A stretch of 43,634 nucleotides of DNA from Ruminococcus sp. Lineage in GTDB: Bacteria; Bacillota; Clostridia; Oscillospirales; Ruminococcaceae. Shown here one piece after another: positions 1-7,282 of this stretch (position 1 is its first letter; each line of letters opens with the position of its first letter). Position numbers and translations under genes: made by a program. The stretch lies in the NCBI GenBank assembly GCA_017470535.1, contig JAFUYP010000018.1:1-43634 (forward strand), given 5' to 3'. The notes under the pieces were generated by a model. The model had not been told where the DNA came from and ran no database searches. It worked only from the letters and a program-made list of their open reading frames with translations.

Positions 1-972
1 GAGCGCACTCAATAAAGTTGAATTAGCATGATCGGCATCGTAATCAATATTCTGGACAGCCGTAGTATTCTCAGTAGTAATATCAGAAAACAGTTTTGAA
101 GGATTAGCTTGAATAAAATCCACTAAATCTTCTCTATCGTCAGTATTATCATCTGCTATTAATGGAAAATCATAATAGCTATCAGTTGTTTTCAAAAAAA
201 TCTGATCGAAGGTATTAACCCATTTCCAATATAGGGTGACTGATTTAGCATTGCCCCCAGCAGGGACGGTAATATCTATGCCATCAGCACCAATGAAACC
301 TGAATATATTTCATGACCTTTGTTATCAACGGTTTTGTGTTCAAAGAAAAGAATATGCCCGTTTATGTACTTCCTTGCGTTTTTCTGAATCTCTGTACCA
401 CTTGTATCCGTAATTTCTGTTATCGACTCCGTAACGTTTGTCTGAGCATTTTCAGAACTAATGAATGTCCGCAAATTGAATTTACAGTTGACTTTTAATG
501 CGTTTTCGTCTTTGGGGACAATTTCAAAATTCAATTGCCCAGAAGCACCAGGACGAAAGCCTGTTGAGTAAGACGTACTATCATTCTCATCAAGTCTCCA
601 CCAAATTGCATCATAGTTTCCAGTTCGGTAAGTGTTTGTATTTCCCTGTTTTGTTCCGGAGGAATACTCCCTATCAGCCAAACCAAATAGTCTTACATAT
701 TCGTCTGGTGCTGCACCACTTGACTGTATATCAAATGGTAATGTTGCAGTCGATACTGACATTCCTGAAATTTCCACCTGAGTGTTCATGGTGAACCATG
801 AAAGCGAGGAAAAAATTAACAAAATTAACGTTAAAATCCCCATAGCCCCGATCTTGATGAGCGACTTCTTCTGATTTTTCTTTTTCTCAGCGATTTCATC
901 AACTGTCAGACTGCTCGGCGAAGCAGACTGCGGCAGCTCGCCGATAGAGAATTTAGATTTGTTATCATTCAT
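1..972 (-). CDS. Membrane-anchored/secreted surface protein, TasA/SipW-substrate-like (partial, runs off left edge)
   Basis: The frame stays open for 324 codons from the ATG at 972 to base 1, so the C terminus is missing. The ATG follows AGAGGTGAAGCAG; an in-frame GTG at 981 lies inside that ribosome site, so I prefer the ATG. About 45 charged, basic N-terminal residues (ending near KKKNQKKSLIK) precede one hydrophobic segment (residues ~47-62). Next comes SSLSWFTMNTQVE, which resembles the processing region of SipW-dependent TasA/CalY-type signal peptides (hydrophobic stretch, then a [AS]WFT motif). The rest is a beta-rich extracellular domain with no recognised motif. Residues 1-63 are nearly identical to the two truncated genes upstream (1009-1218 and 1255-1464). 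The surface role is inference from the signal-like region; no function is assigned. Confidence 0.7.
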   Translation of the reverse strand, partial: MNDNKSKFSIGELPQSASPSSLTVDEIAEKKKNQKKSLIKIGAMGILTLILLIFSSLSWFTMNTQVEISGMSVSTATLPFDIQSSGAAPDEYVRLFGLADREYSSGTKQGNTNTYRTGNYDAIWWRLDENDSTSYSTGFRPGASGQLNFEIVPKDENALKVNCKFNLRTFISSENAQTNVTESITEITDTSGTEIQKNARKYINGHILFFEHKTVDNKGHEIYSGFIGADGIDITVPAGGNAKSVTLYWKWVNTFDQIFLKTTDSYYDFPLIADDNTDDREDLVDFIQANPSKLFSDITTENTTAVQNIDYDADHANSTLLSAL

Positions 973-1008
973 CTGCTTCACCTCTCATTTCTTTATAAAA
1001 TGGCGTAT

Positions 1009-1218
1009 TTACGCCGTTTCAGCGGTCATCTGTTTTATTTGCATATGCATCGAAGAAAAAATTAACAAAACCAACGTTAATATCGCCATAGCCCCGATTT
1101 TTATCAGCGACTTCTTCTGATTCCGCTTTTTTTCAGCTATCTCGTCAACAGTCAGACTGCTCAGCGAAGCAGACTTTGGCAGCTCGCCGATAGGAAATTT
1201 GGATTTGTTATCATTCAT
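1009..1218 (-). CDS. Truncated paralogue: 69-residue single-pass membrane peptide
   Basis: This short gene encodes the same cytoplasmic N terminus and membrane helix as the gene at 1-972, then stops after MHMQIKQMTAETA. I start it at the ATG at 1218 behind GAGGTGAAGCAG; the in-frame GTG at 1227 is part of the ribosome site. The downstream WFT processing motif and ectodomain are absent. It is copy 2 of a tandem array of exact 246-bp period. It may be a non-functional duplication relic or an expressed mini-membrane protein. The intact frame, the conserved ribosome site and the substitutions relative to copy 3 (for example R for K in the basic stretch) make translation plausible but unproven. 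Confidence 0.5.
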   Translation of the reverse strand: MNDNKSKFPIGELPKSASLSSLTVDEIAEKKRNQKKSLIKIGAMAILTLVLLIFSSMHMQIKQMTAETA

Positions 1219-1254
1219 CTGCTTCACCTCACTTATCTTTATAAAATGGTGTAT

Positions 1255-1464
1255 TTACGCCGTTTCAGCGGTCATCTGTTTTATTTGCATATGCATCGAG
1301 GAAAAAATTAACAAAATTAATGTTAAAATCCCCATAGCCCCCATCTTGATGAGCGACTTCTTCTGATTTTTCTTTTTTTCAGCTATCTCGTCAACAATTG
1401 GACTGCTCGGCGAAGCAGACTGCGGCAGTTCGCCGATAGGATATTTATTCTTTATATCATTCAT
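1255..1464 (-). CDS. Truncated paralogue: 69-residue single-pass membrane peptide
   Basis: This is copy 3 of the tandem array, again with the ATG (1464) behind GAGGTGAAGCAG. The product has a charged N terminus (MNDIKNKYPIGELPQSASP), a basic KKKNQKKSLIK stretch, one hydrophobic helix and the short tail MHMQIKQMTAETA. It is closer to the N terminus of the full-length gene at 1-972 than copy 2 is: both have SASPSS and GILTLILLIFSS. It has no processing motif or ectodomain. The gene lies downstream of the promoter at 1786-1814 and is probably co-transcribed with its neighbours. Confidence 0.5.
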   Translation of the reverse strand: MNDIKNKYPIGELPQSASPSSPIVDEIAEKKKNQKKSLIKMGAMGILTLILLIFSSMHMQIKQMTAETA

Positions 1465-1521
1465 CTGCTTCACCTCACTTATCTTTATAAAACGGCGTAT
1501 TTACGCAGCTTTATTGGTCAT

Positions 1522-1724
1522 CTATTTTGTTATCATATGCATCGTGGCGAAAATGAGCATAGCAAGCAGTAAAACGATCATGGCAGCCGCTTTGATGATG
1601 CGTTTTTTCTGTTTGCTCTGATATTGTCATCGGACAAAGATACAGCAGTATCATCAGCAACTGTATCGGTCGGGGCAATGCTTTTGCCGTTAAGGTTCAA
1701 GGTATCAGCAGAGCTGCCGTTCAT
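1522..1724 (-). pseudogene. Frameshifted relic of the same membrane-peptide family
   Basis: The ATG at 1724 follows a good GAGGTGAGAACG ribosome site and opens a frame (MNGSSADTLNLNGKSIAPTD...) that stops after 48 residues. In another frame the DNA from about base 1620 encodes SKQKKRIIKAAAMIVLLLAM followed by LIFATMHMITK and a stop. That has the same architecture as the end of the neighbouring copies (basic stretch, hydrophobic helix, IF-x-x-MHM). One frameshift near 1615-1625 therefore splits an older paralogue. The 3' DNA around TCATATGCATCG also aligns with the array copies. It is the first gene behind the promoter. Confidence 0.6.
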
Positions 1725-1785
1725 CGTTCTCACCTCACTTTGTCATTTGGGCATAGTTCGCCCATAGATATAGTTACTCTATTCT

Positions 1786-1814
1786 ATTATAGCATATTTA
1801 TAACAATTTTTCAA
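1786..1814 (-). promoter_or_regulatory. Sigma-A-type promoter for the minus-strand array
   Basis: Read on the minus strand, TTGAAA (1814-1809) is followed by a 17-bp spacer and a perfect TATAAT (1791-1786), about 60 bp upstream of the first start codon at 1724. No other gene starts in between, so it should serve the relic, both truncated copies and the surface protein gene. Confidence 0.65.
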
Positions 1815-1952
1815 TAGACACAATAAAGGAAAATATATGAAATTCTTTATATATAATGCCTAACAGAATTTACCATTTTGTGTACAATTAACAAAAATAT
1901 CAATAAATAAGTATTTATGTCATTTTTATAATATGGAATTTAAAGTAAATTT

Positions 1953-1979
1953 TAACTTGGCTTTAAAGTTGGTTTAAGG
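1953..1979 (+). promoter_or_regulatory. Imperfect direct repeat upstream of the dockerin gene
   Basis: The stretch AACTTGGCTTTAA is followed at once by AGTTGGTTTAAGG, so a TTGG-x-TTTAA core occurs twice about 13 bp apart. It sits about 55-80 bp before the start codon at 2034. Spacing near one helical turn is typical of operators for response regulators. A weak -35/-10 pair (TTGGCT, 17 bp, TATATG at 1980-1985) overlaps it, and a perfect TATAAT with a poor -35 lies at 1927-1932. The regulatory role is a guess. Confidence 0.25.
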
Positions 1980-2033
1980 TATATGTATTACAATTGTGAC
2001 ATAAACTCAATAAACATAACAGGAGTGATATTT

Positions 2034-3878
2034 ATGAAAGCAAGGATCATAAGACGAACAATGACAGCTATGACAGCAGCGGCAGTCCTCGCAACATCTG
2101 CGGCGTGGAGCGCATTTGCATACGATACCGACGATACTGTCAATGCTTTTACCTTTACAGATTCGGGGATAACCGCATCTACGGACGAGGGCGGCTATAA
2201 GATAGACGGCACAGACCTTACTATCAACGCATCGGGCACATATGTCGTGACAGGTGAATGCGTCGAGGGCAGAATTACTGTCAAAAAAGGCACGACAGGC
2301 GTTGTGCTTATCCTTGACAGCCTGACGCTCACATCATCGACAACTGCACCTATATCTGTGAACAAGACAGCCGAAGCAACGATTGTCTTAAAAGGAGAAA
2401 GCACGATAACTGATGCAGAAGATCCTGCAAATGAGGAGTCGACAGATACCGAGATCGCAGATGCTTTTGAGGGCGCTGCTATCAAAGTGAAATCGGGCGC
2501 ATCGTTTACCATTACAGGCGACGGTACACTTAACGCAGACGGCAGCAGCTGCAAGAACGGCATCAAGGGCGCAGCGACTTCGACGATCACGATCGGCGCC
2601 GACAAGTCGGATAACTTTACACTTAACGCAAATGCCGCAAATACCGGCATTGCAGCAGACGGCGAGCTTATCATAAATGGCGGCAATATAAACGTCATCT
2701 CTGCTAACGACGGCATAAAATCCGCCCCCGACGATGACGATACCGAGTCAAAAGGCACACTCACTATCACGGGAGGTACTATAAATGTCACCTCAGGCGA
2801 TGACGGCATCAAGGGACAGAACGCAGCCACTATCACGGGCGGCACTATCACGGTAGATGCAGCCGATGACGGTATCAAGAGCGACTATACTCTTACTATC
2901 GGCACTCATGGCAGCGAGGACGGACCGGTGATAACTGTCAAAAACTCCTGCGAGGGCATTGAGGGCGCAACTGTTGACCTTTACAGCGGCAGCGCAGATA
3001 TAACCTCATCTGACGACGGCATTAATGCTGCAAACAGCGACCTTACCGACTATGATTTTGAAATAAACATCGCAGGCGGAACATGGTATATAAACGCCGG
3101 CGGCGACGGACTTGACTCTAACGGCAATATCAACGTTTCGGGCGGCTATACCGAGGTGTTCGGTTCGTCGCAGGGCGATAACGCCGCACTTGACTACGGC
3201 GATAACGGCAATGGTCTTTATGTCACCGGCGGCACTGTCGTAGGTATCGGAATGAGCCAGATGGCGATAGTTCCGACGAGCGGAACATATCTCCAGTTCG
3301 GTCCTTCCGGAATGGGCATGGGCGGCGTAATGCCCGGTCAGCAGGGCGGAATGCCCGGACAGCAGGGAGGTATGCCGGGACAGCAGGGTCAGCAGACAAC
3401 AAGCGGCTCAGTCAGTCTGTCTGCCGGCGATAAGATAGAGATAAAAGATCCCTCCGGAAATACCCTCTACTCCACTTCGGCGGTCAGGAGCGCAGATAGT
3501 ATAGTCTACGCATCGTCAGACCTTGACAGTGATAAGACCTATACACTTTTTGTAAACGGCACAAGTGTTGCTTCCGCATCAGTCTCCGAGGGCAGCGGCT
3601 CGACATCTTCACAGCCCGGGCAGCCGGGAGGTACTCAGCCGGGCGGCGGTGAGAGCGAGCTTCCTATAATACCTGTTACCACAAGAACGCCGGGCGATGC
3701 TGATAATAACGGAACAGTCAATATAAATGATGTTCTCCTTATCCAGCAGTATATAGCAGGGTGGAGCGTATCTATCAATACAAGAAATGCTGATGTCAAC
3801 GGCGATATGCTCATCAATATTAACGATGTCCTTCTTATCCAGCAGTCGATAGCGGGGTGGGGCGTAACATTAAAATAA
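2034..3878 (+). CDS. Secreted carbohydrate-binding domain protein with C-terminal type I dockerin
   Basis: The 614-residue product begins at the ATG behind AGGAGTGATATTT; the longer frame from 1983 has no ribosome site. Residues 1-29 form a signal peptide cleaved after AFA. Residues ~35-430 are a long run of short beta-strand turns (repeats such as TITGGTINVTSGDDGIKG) typical of a right-handed parallel beta-helix. This matches the Cthe_2159/DUF4353 carbohydrate-binding family. A Gly/Met/Gln-rich linker (MPGQQGG repeated) and a small beta domain follow. Residues ~553-611 are a type I dockerin with two calcium-loop repeats, DADNNGTVNINDVLLIQQ and DVNGDMLININDVLLIQQ. The dockerin should attach the protein to a cohesin on a cellulosome scaffold outside the cell; no cohesin or scaffoldin gene is in the window. 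The family match is by eye, the dockerin is clear. Confidence 0.88.
   Translation: MKARIIRRTMTAMTAAAVLATSAAWSAFAYDTDDTVNAFTFTDSGITASTDEGGYKIDGTDLTINASGTYVVTGECVEGRITVKKGTTGVVLILDSLTLTSSTTAPISVNKTAEATIVLKGESTITDAEDPANEESTDTEIADAFEGAAIKVKSGASFTITGDGTLNADGSSCKNGIKGAATSTITIGADKSDNFTLNANAANTGIAADGELIINGGNINVISANDGIKSAPDDDDTESKGTLTITGGTINVTSGDDGIKGQNAATITGGTITVDAADDGIKSDYTLTIGTHGSEDGPVITVKNSCEGIEGATVDLYSGSADITSSDDGINAANSDLTDYDFEINIAGGTWYINAGGDGLDSNGNINVSGGYTEVFGSSQGDNAALDYGDNGNGLYVTGGTVVGIGMSQMAIVPTSGTYLQFGPSGMGMGGVMPGQQGGMPGQQGGMPGQQGQQTTSGSVSLSAGDKIEIKDPSGNTLYSTSAVRSADSIVYASSDLDSDKTYTLFVNGTSVASASVSEGSGSTSSQPGQPGGTQPGGGESELPIIPVTTRTPGDADNNGTVNINDVLLIQQYIAGWSVSINTRNADVNGDMLININDVLLIQQSIAGWGVTLK
3330..3392 (+). 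repeat. Three 21-bp tandem repeats coding MPGQQGG
   Basis: Units at 3330-3350, 3351-3371 and 3372-3392 differ by a few bases and encode MPGQQGG, MPGQQGG and MPGQQGQ. They form the flexible linker between the beta-helix and the later domains of the dockerin protein. Copy number is likely to vary between strains. Confidence 0.85.
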
Positions 3879-3884
3879 TAATAT

Positions 3885-3915
3885 AACGGCAGGGAAGATC
3901 TTCCTGCCGTTTTGC
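3885..3915 (+). terminator. Intrinsic terminator after the dockerin gene
   Basis: A 13-bp stem (AACGGCAGG...CCTGCCGTT, one bulged G, inner AAGATCTT) begins seven bases after the stop codon and is followed by TTTTGCATTTT. It separates this gene from the locus starting at 4019. Confidence 0.85.
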
Positions 3916-4018
3916 ATTTTACTGTACTAAAAACCGTATTATTATAATCACCTTATACAATTATAATAATAAATGATCTGCCATTGTGCAGATATATGTC
4001 AAAAATAAAATGCTTTTG

Positions 4019-4047
4019 TTGACATCTCTGCAATAATGTGGTATAAT
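4019..4047 (+). promoter_or_regulatory. Consensus sigma-A promoter for the sigma factor / secretion locus
   Basis: A perfect TTGACA (4019-4024), a 17-bp spacer and a perfect TATAAT (4042-4047) give one of the strongest possible housekeeping promoters. It precedes the ECF sigma gene by about 135 bp, leaving a ~130-nt leader in which I see no riboswitch or attenuator. No other good promoter was seen before 26501, although internal ones are not excluded. Confidence 0.8.
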
Positions 4048-4183
4048 TTATCGTGTATAAGTGTGTTCGGCAGTGAATAAAAATGCTTATATATTTAATC
4101 AAATCCCTGAAATACTCCCAACAGAAGTTTTCCGATTTTTTTACAAAACCTGCAACCATACAACAGGAAGAAGGGTATTATTT

Positions 4184-4654
4184 ATGAACGCTGAAGAAAT
4201 AGTCAGGACTTACAGTGATATGATATACGGTGTCGCCATGCGCTATGTGCGCAACCGAACAGATGCCGATGAGGTGTATTCTGATGTCTTTTACAGATAT
4301 TTCAGACGTGAGCGTACCTTTGACAGTGAGGAACACCGCAAAGCCTGGCTCTTGCGGGTCACGGTCAACTGCTCTAAGGATAAGGTCATGAACCGCAGTT
4401 ATCCAGAGGAGCTGACAGATGATATGTTCGGTTCGGTATCGTTTTCCGGAATGGAGGGTACTACGGTCGAGGATGTCATGAGTGTGCGTGATGCTATCAA
4501 GAAGCTGAGCGATGAAAAGCGTGAAGTTATTGAACTGTTTTATTTCAGCGAACTGAGTGTAAATGAGATCTCATCAATGCTGCAGCGGCCTGCTAATACT
4601 GTCAAGTCGCAGCTATCAAGAGCAAGGAGCGAATTAAAGGCTCTGTTGAGTTAA
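4184..4654 (+). CDS. ECF-type RNA polymerase sigma factor
   Basis: The 156-residue product (ATG behind GGAAGAAGG) has the two-domain layout of extracytoplasmic-function sigma factors. The sigma-2 region is at residues ~5-65 (SDMIYGVAMRYVRNRTDADE, then DVFYRYFRR and WLLRVTVNCSKD). The sigma-4 helix-turn-helix is at ~100-152 (LSDEKREVIELFYFSELSVN, then EISSMLQRPANTVKSQLSRA). It should direct polymerase to a small regulon. As first gene of the locus it probably activates some of the downstream genes or a surface programme elsewhere. No classical membrane anti-sigma factor follows; that position holds the 70-residue protein at 4677. The family is certain, the target promoters are unknown. Confidence 0.9.
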   Translation: MNAEEIVRTYSDMIYGVAMRYVRNRTDADEVYSDVFYRYFRRERTFDSEEHRKAWLLRVTVNCSKDKVMNRSYPEELTDDMFGSVSFSGMEGTTVEDVMSVRDAIKKLSDEKREVIELFYFSELSVNEISSMLQRPANTVKSQLSRARSELKALLS

Positions 4655-4676
4655 CTCATGAAAGGGGAACTTTGCT

Positions 4677-4889
4677 ATGGAGGAACAGAGGATCGAGCAA
4701 GCGTTACACGCACTTGCAAGAGCAGTGCCCCGTACTCCTGAAAAAACAGTCAGGGATATGGAACGCACAGTAAGAGCGCTTGAACGGGAAAGAAACAGGC
4801 GTGCAGGAAAGACCGCTGAGCCGGAGAAAACGGTACAGCGCAACAGGGAGATGCGAAAAACTCCCCCGAAAGCGGCGAGAAAGCTGTAA
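4677..4889 (+). CDS. Small highly charged protein next to the sigma factor
   Basis: This 70-residue frame starts 22 bp after the sigma gene behind AAAGGGGAAC. It is very rich in Arg, Glu and Lys (for example RDMERTVRALERERNRRAGK), likely mostly helical, with no membrane segment or Cys/His zinc motif. Its slot is normally that of an anti-sigma factor, so it may be a soluble regulator or the remnant of a longer anti-sigma gene. The first 25 residues (EEQRIEQALHALARAVPRTP) resemble the short cytoplasmic start of some Clostridial anti-sigma proteins. That resemblance is weak. Confidence 0.5.
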   Translation: MEEQRIEQALHALARAVPRTPEKTVRDMERTVRALERERNRRAGKTAEPEKTVQRNREMRKTPPKAARKL

Positions 4890-4906
4890 AACATCTCGAA
4901 AATACA

Positions 4907-4931
4907 GGCAACGGATCTTCGACGGGATCGT
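4907..4931 (+). promoter_or_regulatory. Possible ECF-type promoter before the pilin gene
   Basis: GGCAAC (4907-4912) and CGT (4929-4931) are 16 bp apart and lie ~40 bp upstream of the pilin start. ECF promoters commonly have an AAC-containing -35 and a CGT-containing -10 at this spacing. The signal is short, so it is only a candidate for autoregulation by the sigma factor at 4184. Confidence 0.2.
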
Positions 4932-4972
4932 GGATTTAGCAAATAAAAAAACAATTTTTTAGGAGGATCATT

Positions 4973-5398
4973 ATGAAAGGTAAATTAACAGTAAACATGA
5001 TCAGGAACAGAGCAATGAGGATCGCAGCTTCATTAGCTACCTTTGCAATGGTCGGGATGACTAACGCAGGTACTATGATGGCTTCTGCGAAGAAGACGGC
5101 AAGCTCCAGCACATCAGATGTGGATCTTGAAAAGGTGACTTCACCTATCATTGGTCTTATCAATAACGTACTTAATGTACTTATCCCGCTCGTAGCGGCA
5201 GTCGGCGCAGTATTCTGCATCACGCTCGGCGTTAAATACTCCCGTGCGGAAGAGCCTCAGGAGAGAGAAAAGGCAAAGCAGCACTTAAAGAGCGCTATCA
5301 TCGGCTTTGTGCTGGTATTCGTTCTTATAGTAGCGCTCAGACTTGGTGAGCCTATCCTCAGAGAATGGATGAACGATGCAGCTCCTCAGTCAAACTGA
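4973..5398 (+). CDS. VirB2/TrbC-like pilin subunit of a Gram-positive type IV secretion system
   Basis: The 141-residue protein has a perfect ribosome site (TAGGAGGATCATT). It has a signal-like N terminus (to about residue 40), then two hydrophobic helices at ~58-85 (IIGLINNVLNVLIPLVAAVG) and ~108-123 (AIIGFVLVFVLIVALRL) joined by a charged loop (SRAEEPQEREKAKQHLK). This two-helix hairpin after a long signal is the VirB2/TrbC layout and matches the pilin-like conjugal transfer proteins (Mbov_0395 type) of Gram-positive mobile elements. The protein probably sits in the membrane and assembles into the channel or a short surface filament. It is the first structural gene of the secretion locus. 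The call rests on size, topology and neighbours. Confidence 0.7.
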   Translation: MKGKLTVNMIRNRAMRIAASLATFAMVGMTNAGTMMASAKKTASSSTSDVDLEKVTSPIIGLINNVLNVLIPLVAAVGAVFCITLGVKYSRAEEPQEREKAKQHLKSAIIGFVLVFVLIVALRLGEPILREWMNDAAPQSN

Positions 5399-5446
5399 TC
5401 CTGTAAGCATAAAGACCGGTCGTAAGACCATAAAAGGGTACTTGAT

Positions 5447-7282
5447 ATGAAACGTTTTGCTAAAAGAAAGCTAAAACTTAAAATTACCGCAGTTGCTGCC
5501 GCACTCGCTGTGTCGTGTGCGGCTGGCAGCTCGTATTTTGGCGCTTTGCCGGCAGTCAGTGCAAGTGAGACTAAGGAGACCGAAGGCGAAGCAGTCGGCG
5601 GCGAGATAATGAAGGACGTCCTTGGTGAAACTACATTCTACCGCTGGACAAGGGTCAAGGAATCGGTCCCTGCCGAGATCAAAACCGGCAAGGAGGTACC
5701 TTCGCTGTTTTTCTTTGCCAAGGACGGCGACGGCGGCTCTGACCGTGGTACATACACGGGCGGCATCGTAGCGCCTGGCAGTGTCTATATAGGTGAGAAC
5801 GCGTCTCCTATCGCAGGCGTATCAAGCGATCATGTACGCAAAGATAATGAATCACCTTTTAGCGGTCTTTCAAAGACTAATAAGTATTCAGCGGACGTGG
5901 TAAAGATCGGTGCCAAAGCCAACACTAATGAAGATACATATGCCGATCCTAATGCTGATGTGTTTTATACCGACAGCGACAGAGACTGCCTGTATCTGAG
6001 CTATACGGGCGACAGCAGTAAACATACCAATATAAACGGCAAAAGCCCCGAATTCAATATAAGGCTCAAAAGCAGTAATGACCATAAATATTATCTCAGC
6101 GGTGACTATATCAAGGAATTCGATCATAAAGCAGTAACACAGGCAACACTTATTGTATATTCCGATCATGTACCTGGGCATAAGTGGACGCTAAAAAACC
6201 TGAACAAGAGCGGCAGAGGTGTCGTTTTCCAGGCATTCCACTACGAGGATTCATGGACTCACGCTGACGCTACGCTCAAGCAGTCGTCTGACGGCTACCT
6301 CTATTGTCAGGAGGACTCTTATATGACCGATGACCGTTTCTTTAAATGGTATGTAGGCGAGGCTATGAGATTTAACTGCGTCAAGGATGATACGACTATC
6401 CGCAATGGTCAGATACTCTCTATCGATGAGTCGAGCTATGCCGATGCAAGCGGTGACGTGCAGAAGAATAACGGCGTTATCATTCCCTCCGGCAAGACGA
6501 TAACAATAGAAAAGGGCGGCGTGCTCAGTGTCGGTGCAGCGCTTATAAATAATGGTACTATTATAAATAAGGGCGGCACTATACTTATAAAGAACGGCGG
6601 CTCTATATCTCCGTTTCTCCAGAGCGGCGGAACAAGAGAGAACGGCTGCGGCGAGATATTGTGCGTAAACGGCGACATCATCATTCAGCAGGGCGGCGCA
6701 TTATATGCCGGTATGCTCGATGACAAGGGTATGCAGGTGCCTTTCTACCTTGATGACAGCTCAACTCTTATTGATATGGGTCTGCTCGTATATGGCAGTA
6801 TGCGTCTTGGCAACGCCGCACGAGTTGAGGTATATGAGACCGGCAGAGCCCGTGGCGGATATTTCAATACCGACGGCAAAAAGAGCACCGCCTCTTATAT
6901 GTCACTTGCGAATTTCGGGTTTACTACTGAAGAAGAGCTGTTTGAACATTTTGCAAAGTTCGGCGAGACAACTATAGGTAAGATACCTATGGATAACGGT
7001 GAATACAGGTATTATTCCGAGAAGATCTGTGTTTCCAAAGTCACTGATATGATGTATTTCTTTAATGACAGGTTTTATAATGACGACAATAAAGACGGCA
7101 CCGGGATCATGAGGTATGTTGATAAATCCGGTTTTGAAGATATGATCATGTTGTTTGGCGGAGTGTATATGGCAGATAATATTAATAATGAGCCGCATAT
7201 ATATGTAAGCCAGAACCATGAAAGCAATTTTGATGACCCTATCGGCACTAAAAAGTTCAAACCGGAGGTGCTTGTAATATGA
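5447..7282 (+). CDS. Secreted beta-rich protein of the secretion locus, function unknown
   Basis: The 611-residue protein begins with a basic signal peptide (hydrophobic to ~35, probable cleavage after VSA near residue 39). It has no second membrane segment and no LPXTG motif. Residues ~330-470 carry a ladder of short strands (VIIPSGKTITIEKGGVLSVG, then LINNGTIINKGGTILIKNGG), suggesting a parallel beta-helix like that of adhesins. The middle part is rich in Tyr, Asp and Ser. The stop overlaps the coupling ATPase start (ATGA), so the two are translationally coupled. I recognise no family. Exported with a type IV machine, it could be a surface component of the apparatus, an adhesin or a substrate. 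Confidence 0.72.
   Translation: MKRFAKRKLKLKITAVAAALAVSCAAGSSYFGALPAVSASETKETEGEAVGGEIMKDVLGETTFYRWTRVKESVPAEIKTGKEVPSLFFFAKDGDGGSDRGTYTGGIVAPGSVYIGENASPIAGVSSDHVRKDNESPFSGLSKTNKYSADVVKIGAKANTNEDTYADPNADVFYTDSDRDCLYLSYTGDSSKHTNINGKSPEFNIRLKSSNDHKYYLSGDYIKEFDHKAVTQATLIVYSDHVPGHKWTLKNLNKSGRGVVFQAFHYEDSWTHADATLKQSSDGYLYCQEDSYMTDDRFFKWYVGEAMRFNCVKDDTTIRNGQILSIDESSYADASGDVQKNNGVIIPSGKTITIEKGGVLSVGAALINNGTIINKGGTILIKNGGSISPFLQSGGTRENGCGEILCVNGDIIIQQGGALYAGMLDDKGMQVPFYLDDSSTLIDMGLLVYGSMRLGNAARVEVYETGRARGGYFNTDGKKSTASYMSLANFGFTTEEELFEHFAKFGETTIGKIPMDNGEYRYYSEKICVSKVTDMMYFFNDRFYNDDNKDGTGIMRYVDKSGFEDMIMLFGGVYMADNINNEPHIYVSQNHESNFDDPIGTKKFKPEVLVI

Larger units (their letters stand above)
814..1499 (-). 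repeat. Tandem array, 246-bp period
   Basis: The three ATG starts lie at 972, 1218 and 1464, exactly 246 bp apart. Each unit holds a ribosome site, the N-terminal coding part and a spacer containing the short inverted repeat GGCGTATTTACGCC or a close variant near the stop codon. The full-length gene joins the array at its 5' end and diverges from the short copies just after the codons for IFSS (near base 805-810). Unequal recombination of a 5' gene segment is the simplest origin. Confidence 0.8.

Noticed and set aside
2195-2878. 227-codon open frame on the minus strand inside the dockerin protein gene
   Set aside because: It is a shadow of the repetitive beta-helix coding region. It lacks a ribosome site, and its Ser/Val/Pro-rich composition is the mirror of the plus-strand codons.
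3916-4018. AT-rich stretch considered as an origin or regulatory RNA
   Set aside because: It has no DnaA-box cluster, iterons or stable hairpin; it is simply the spacer between a terminator and a promoter.
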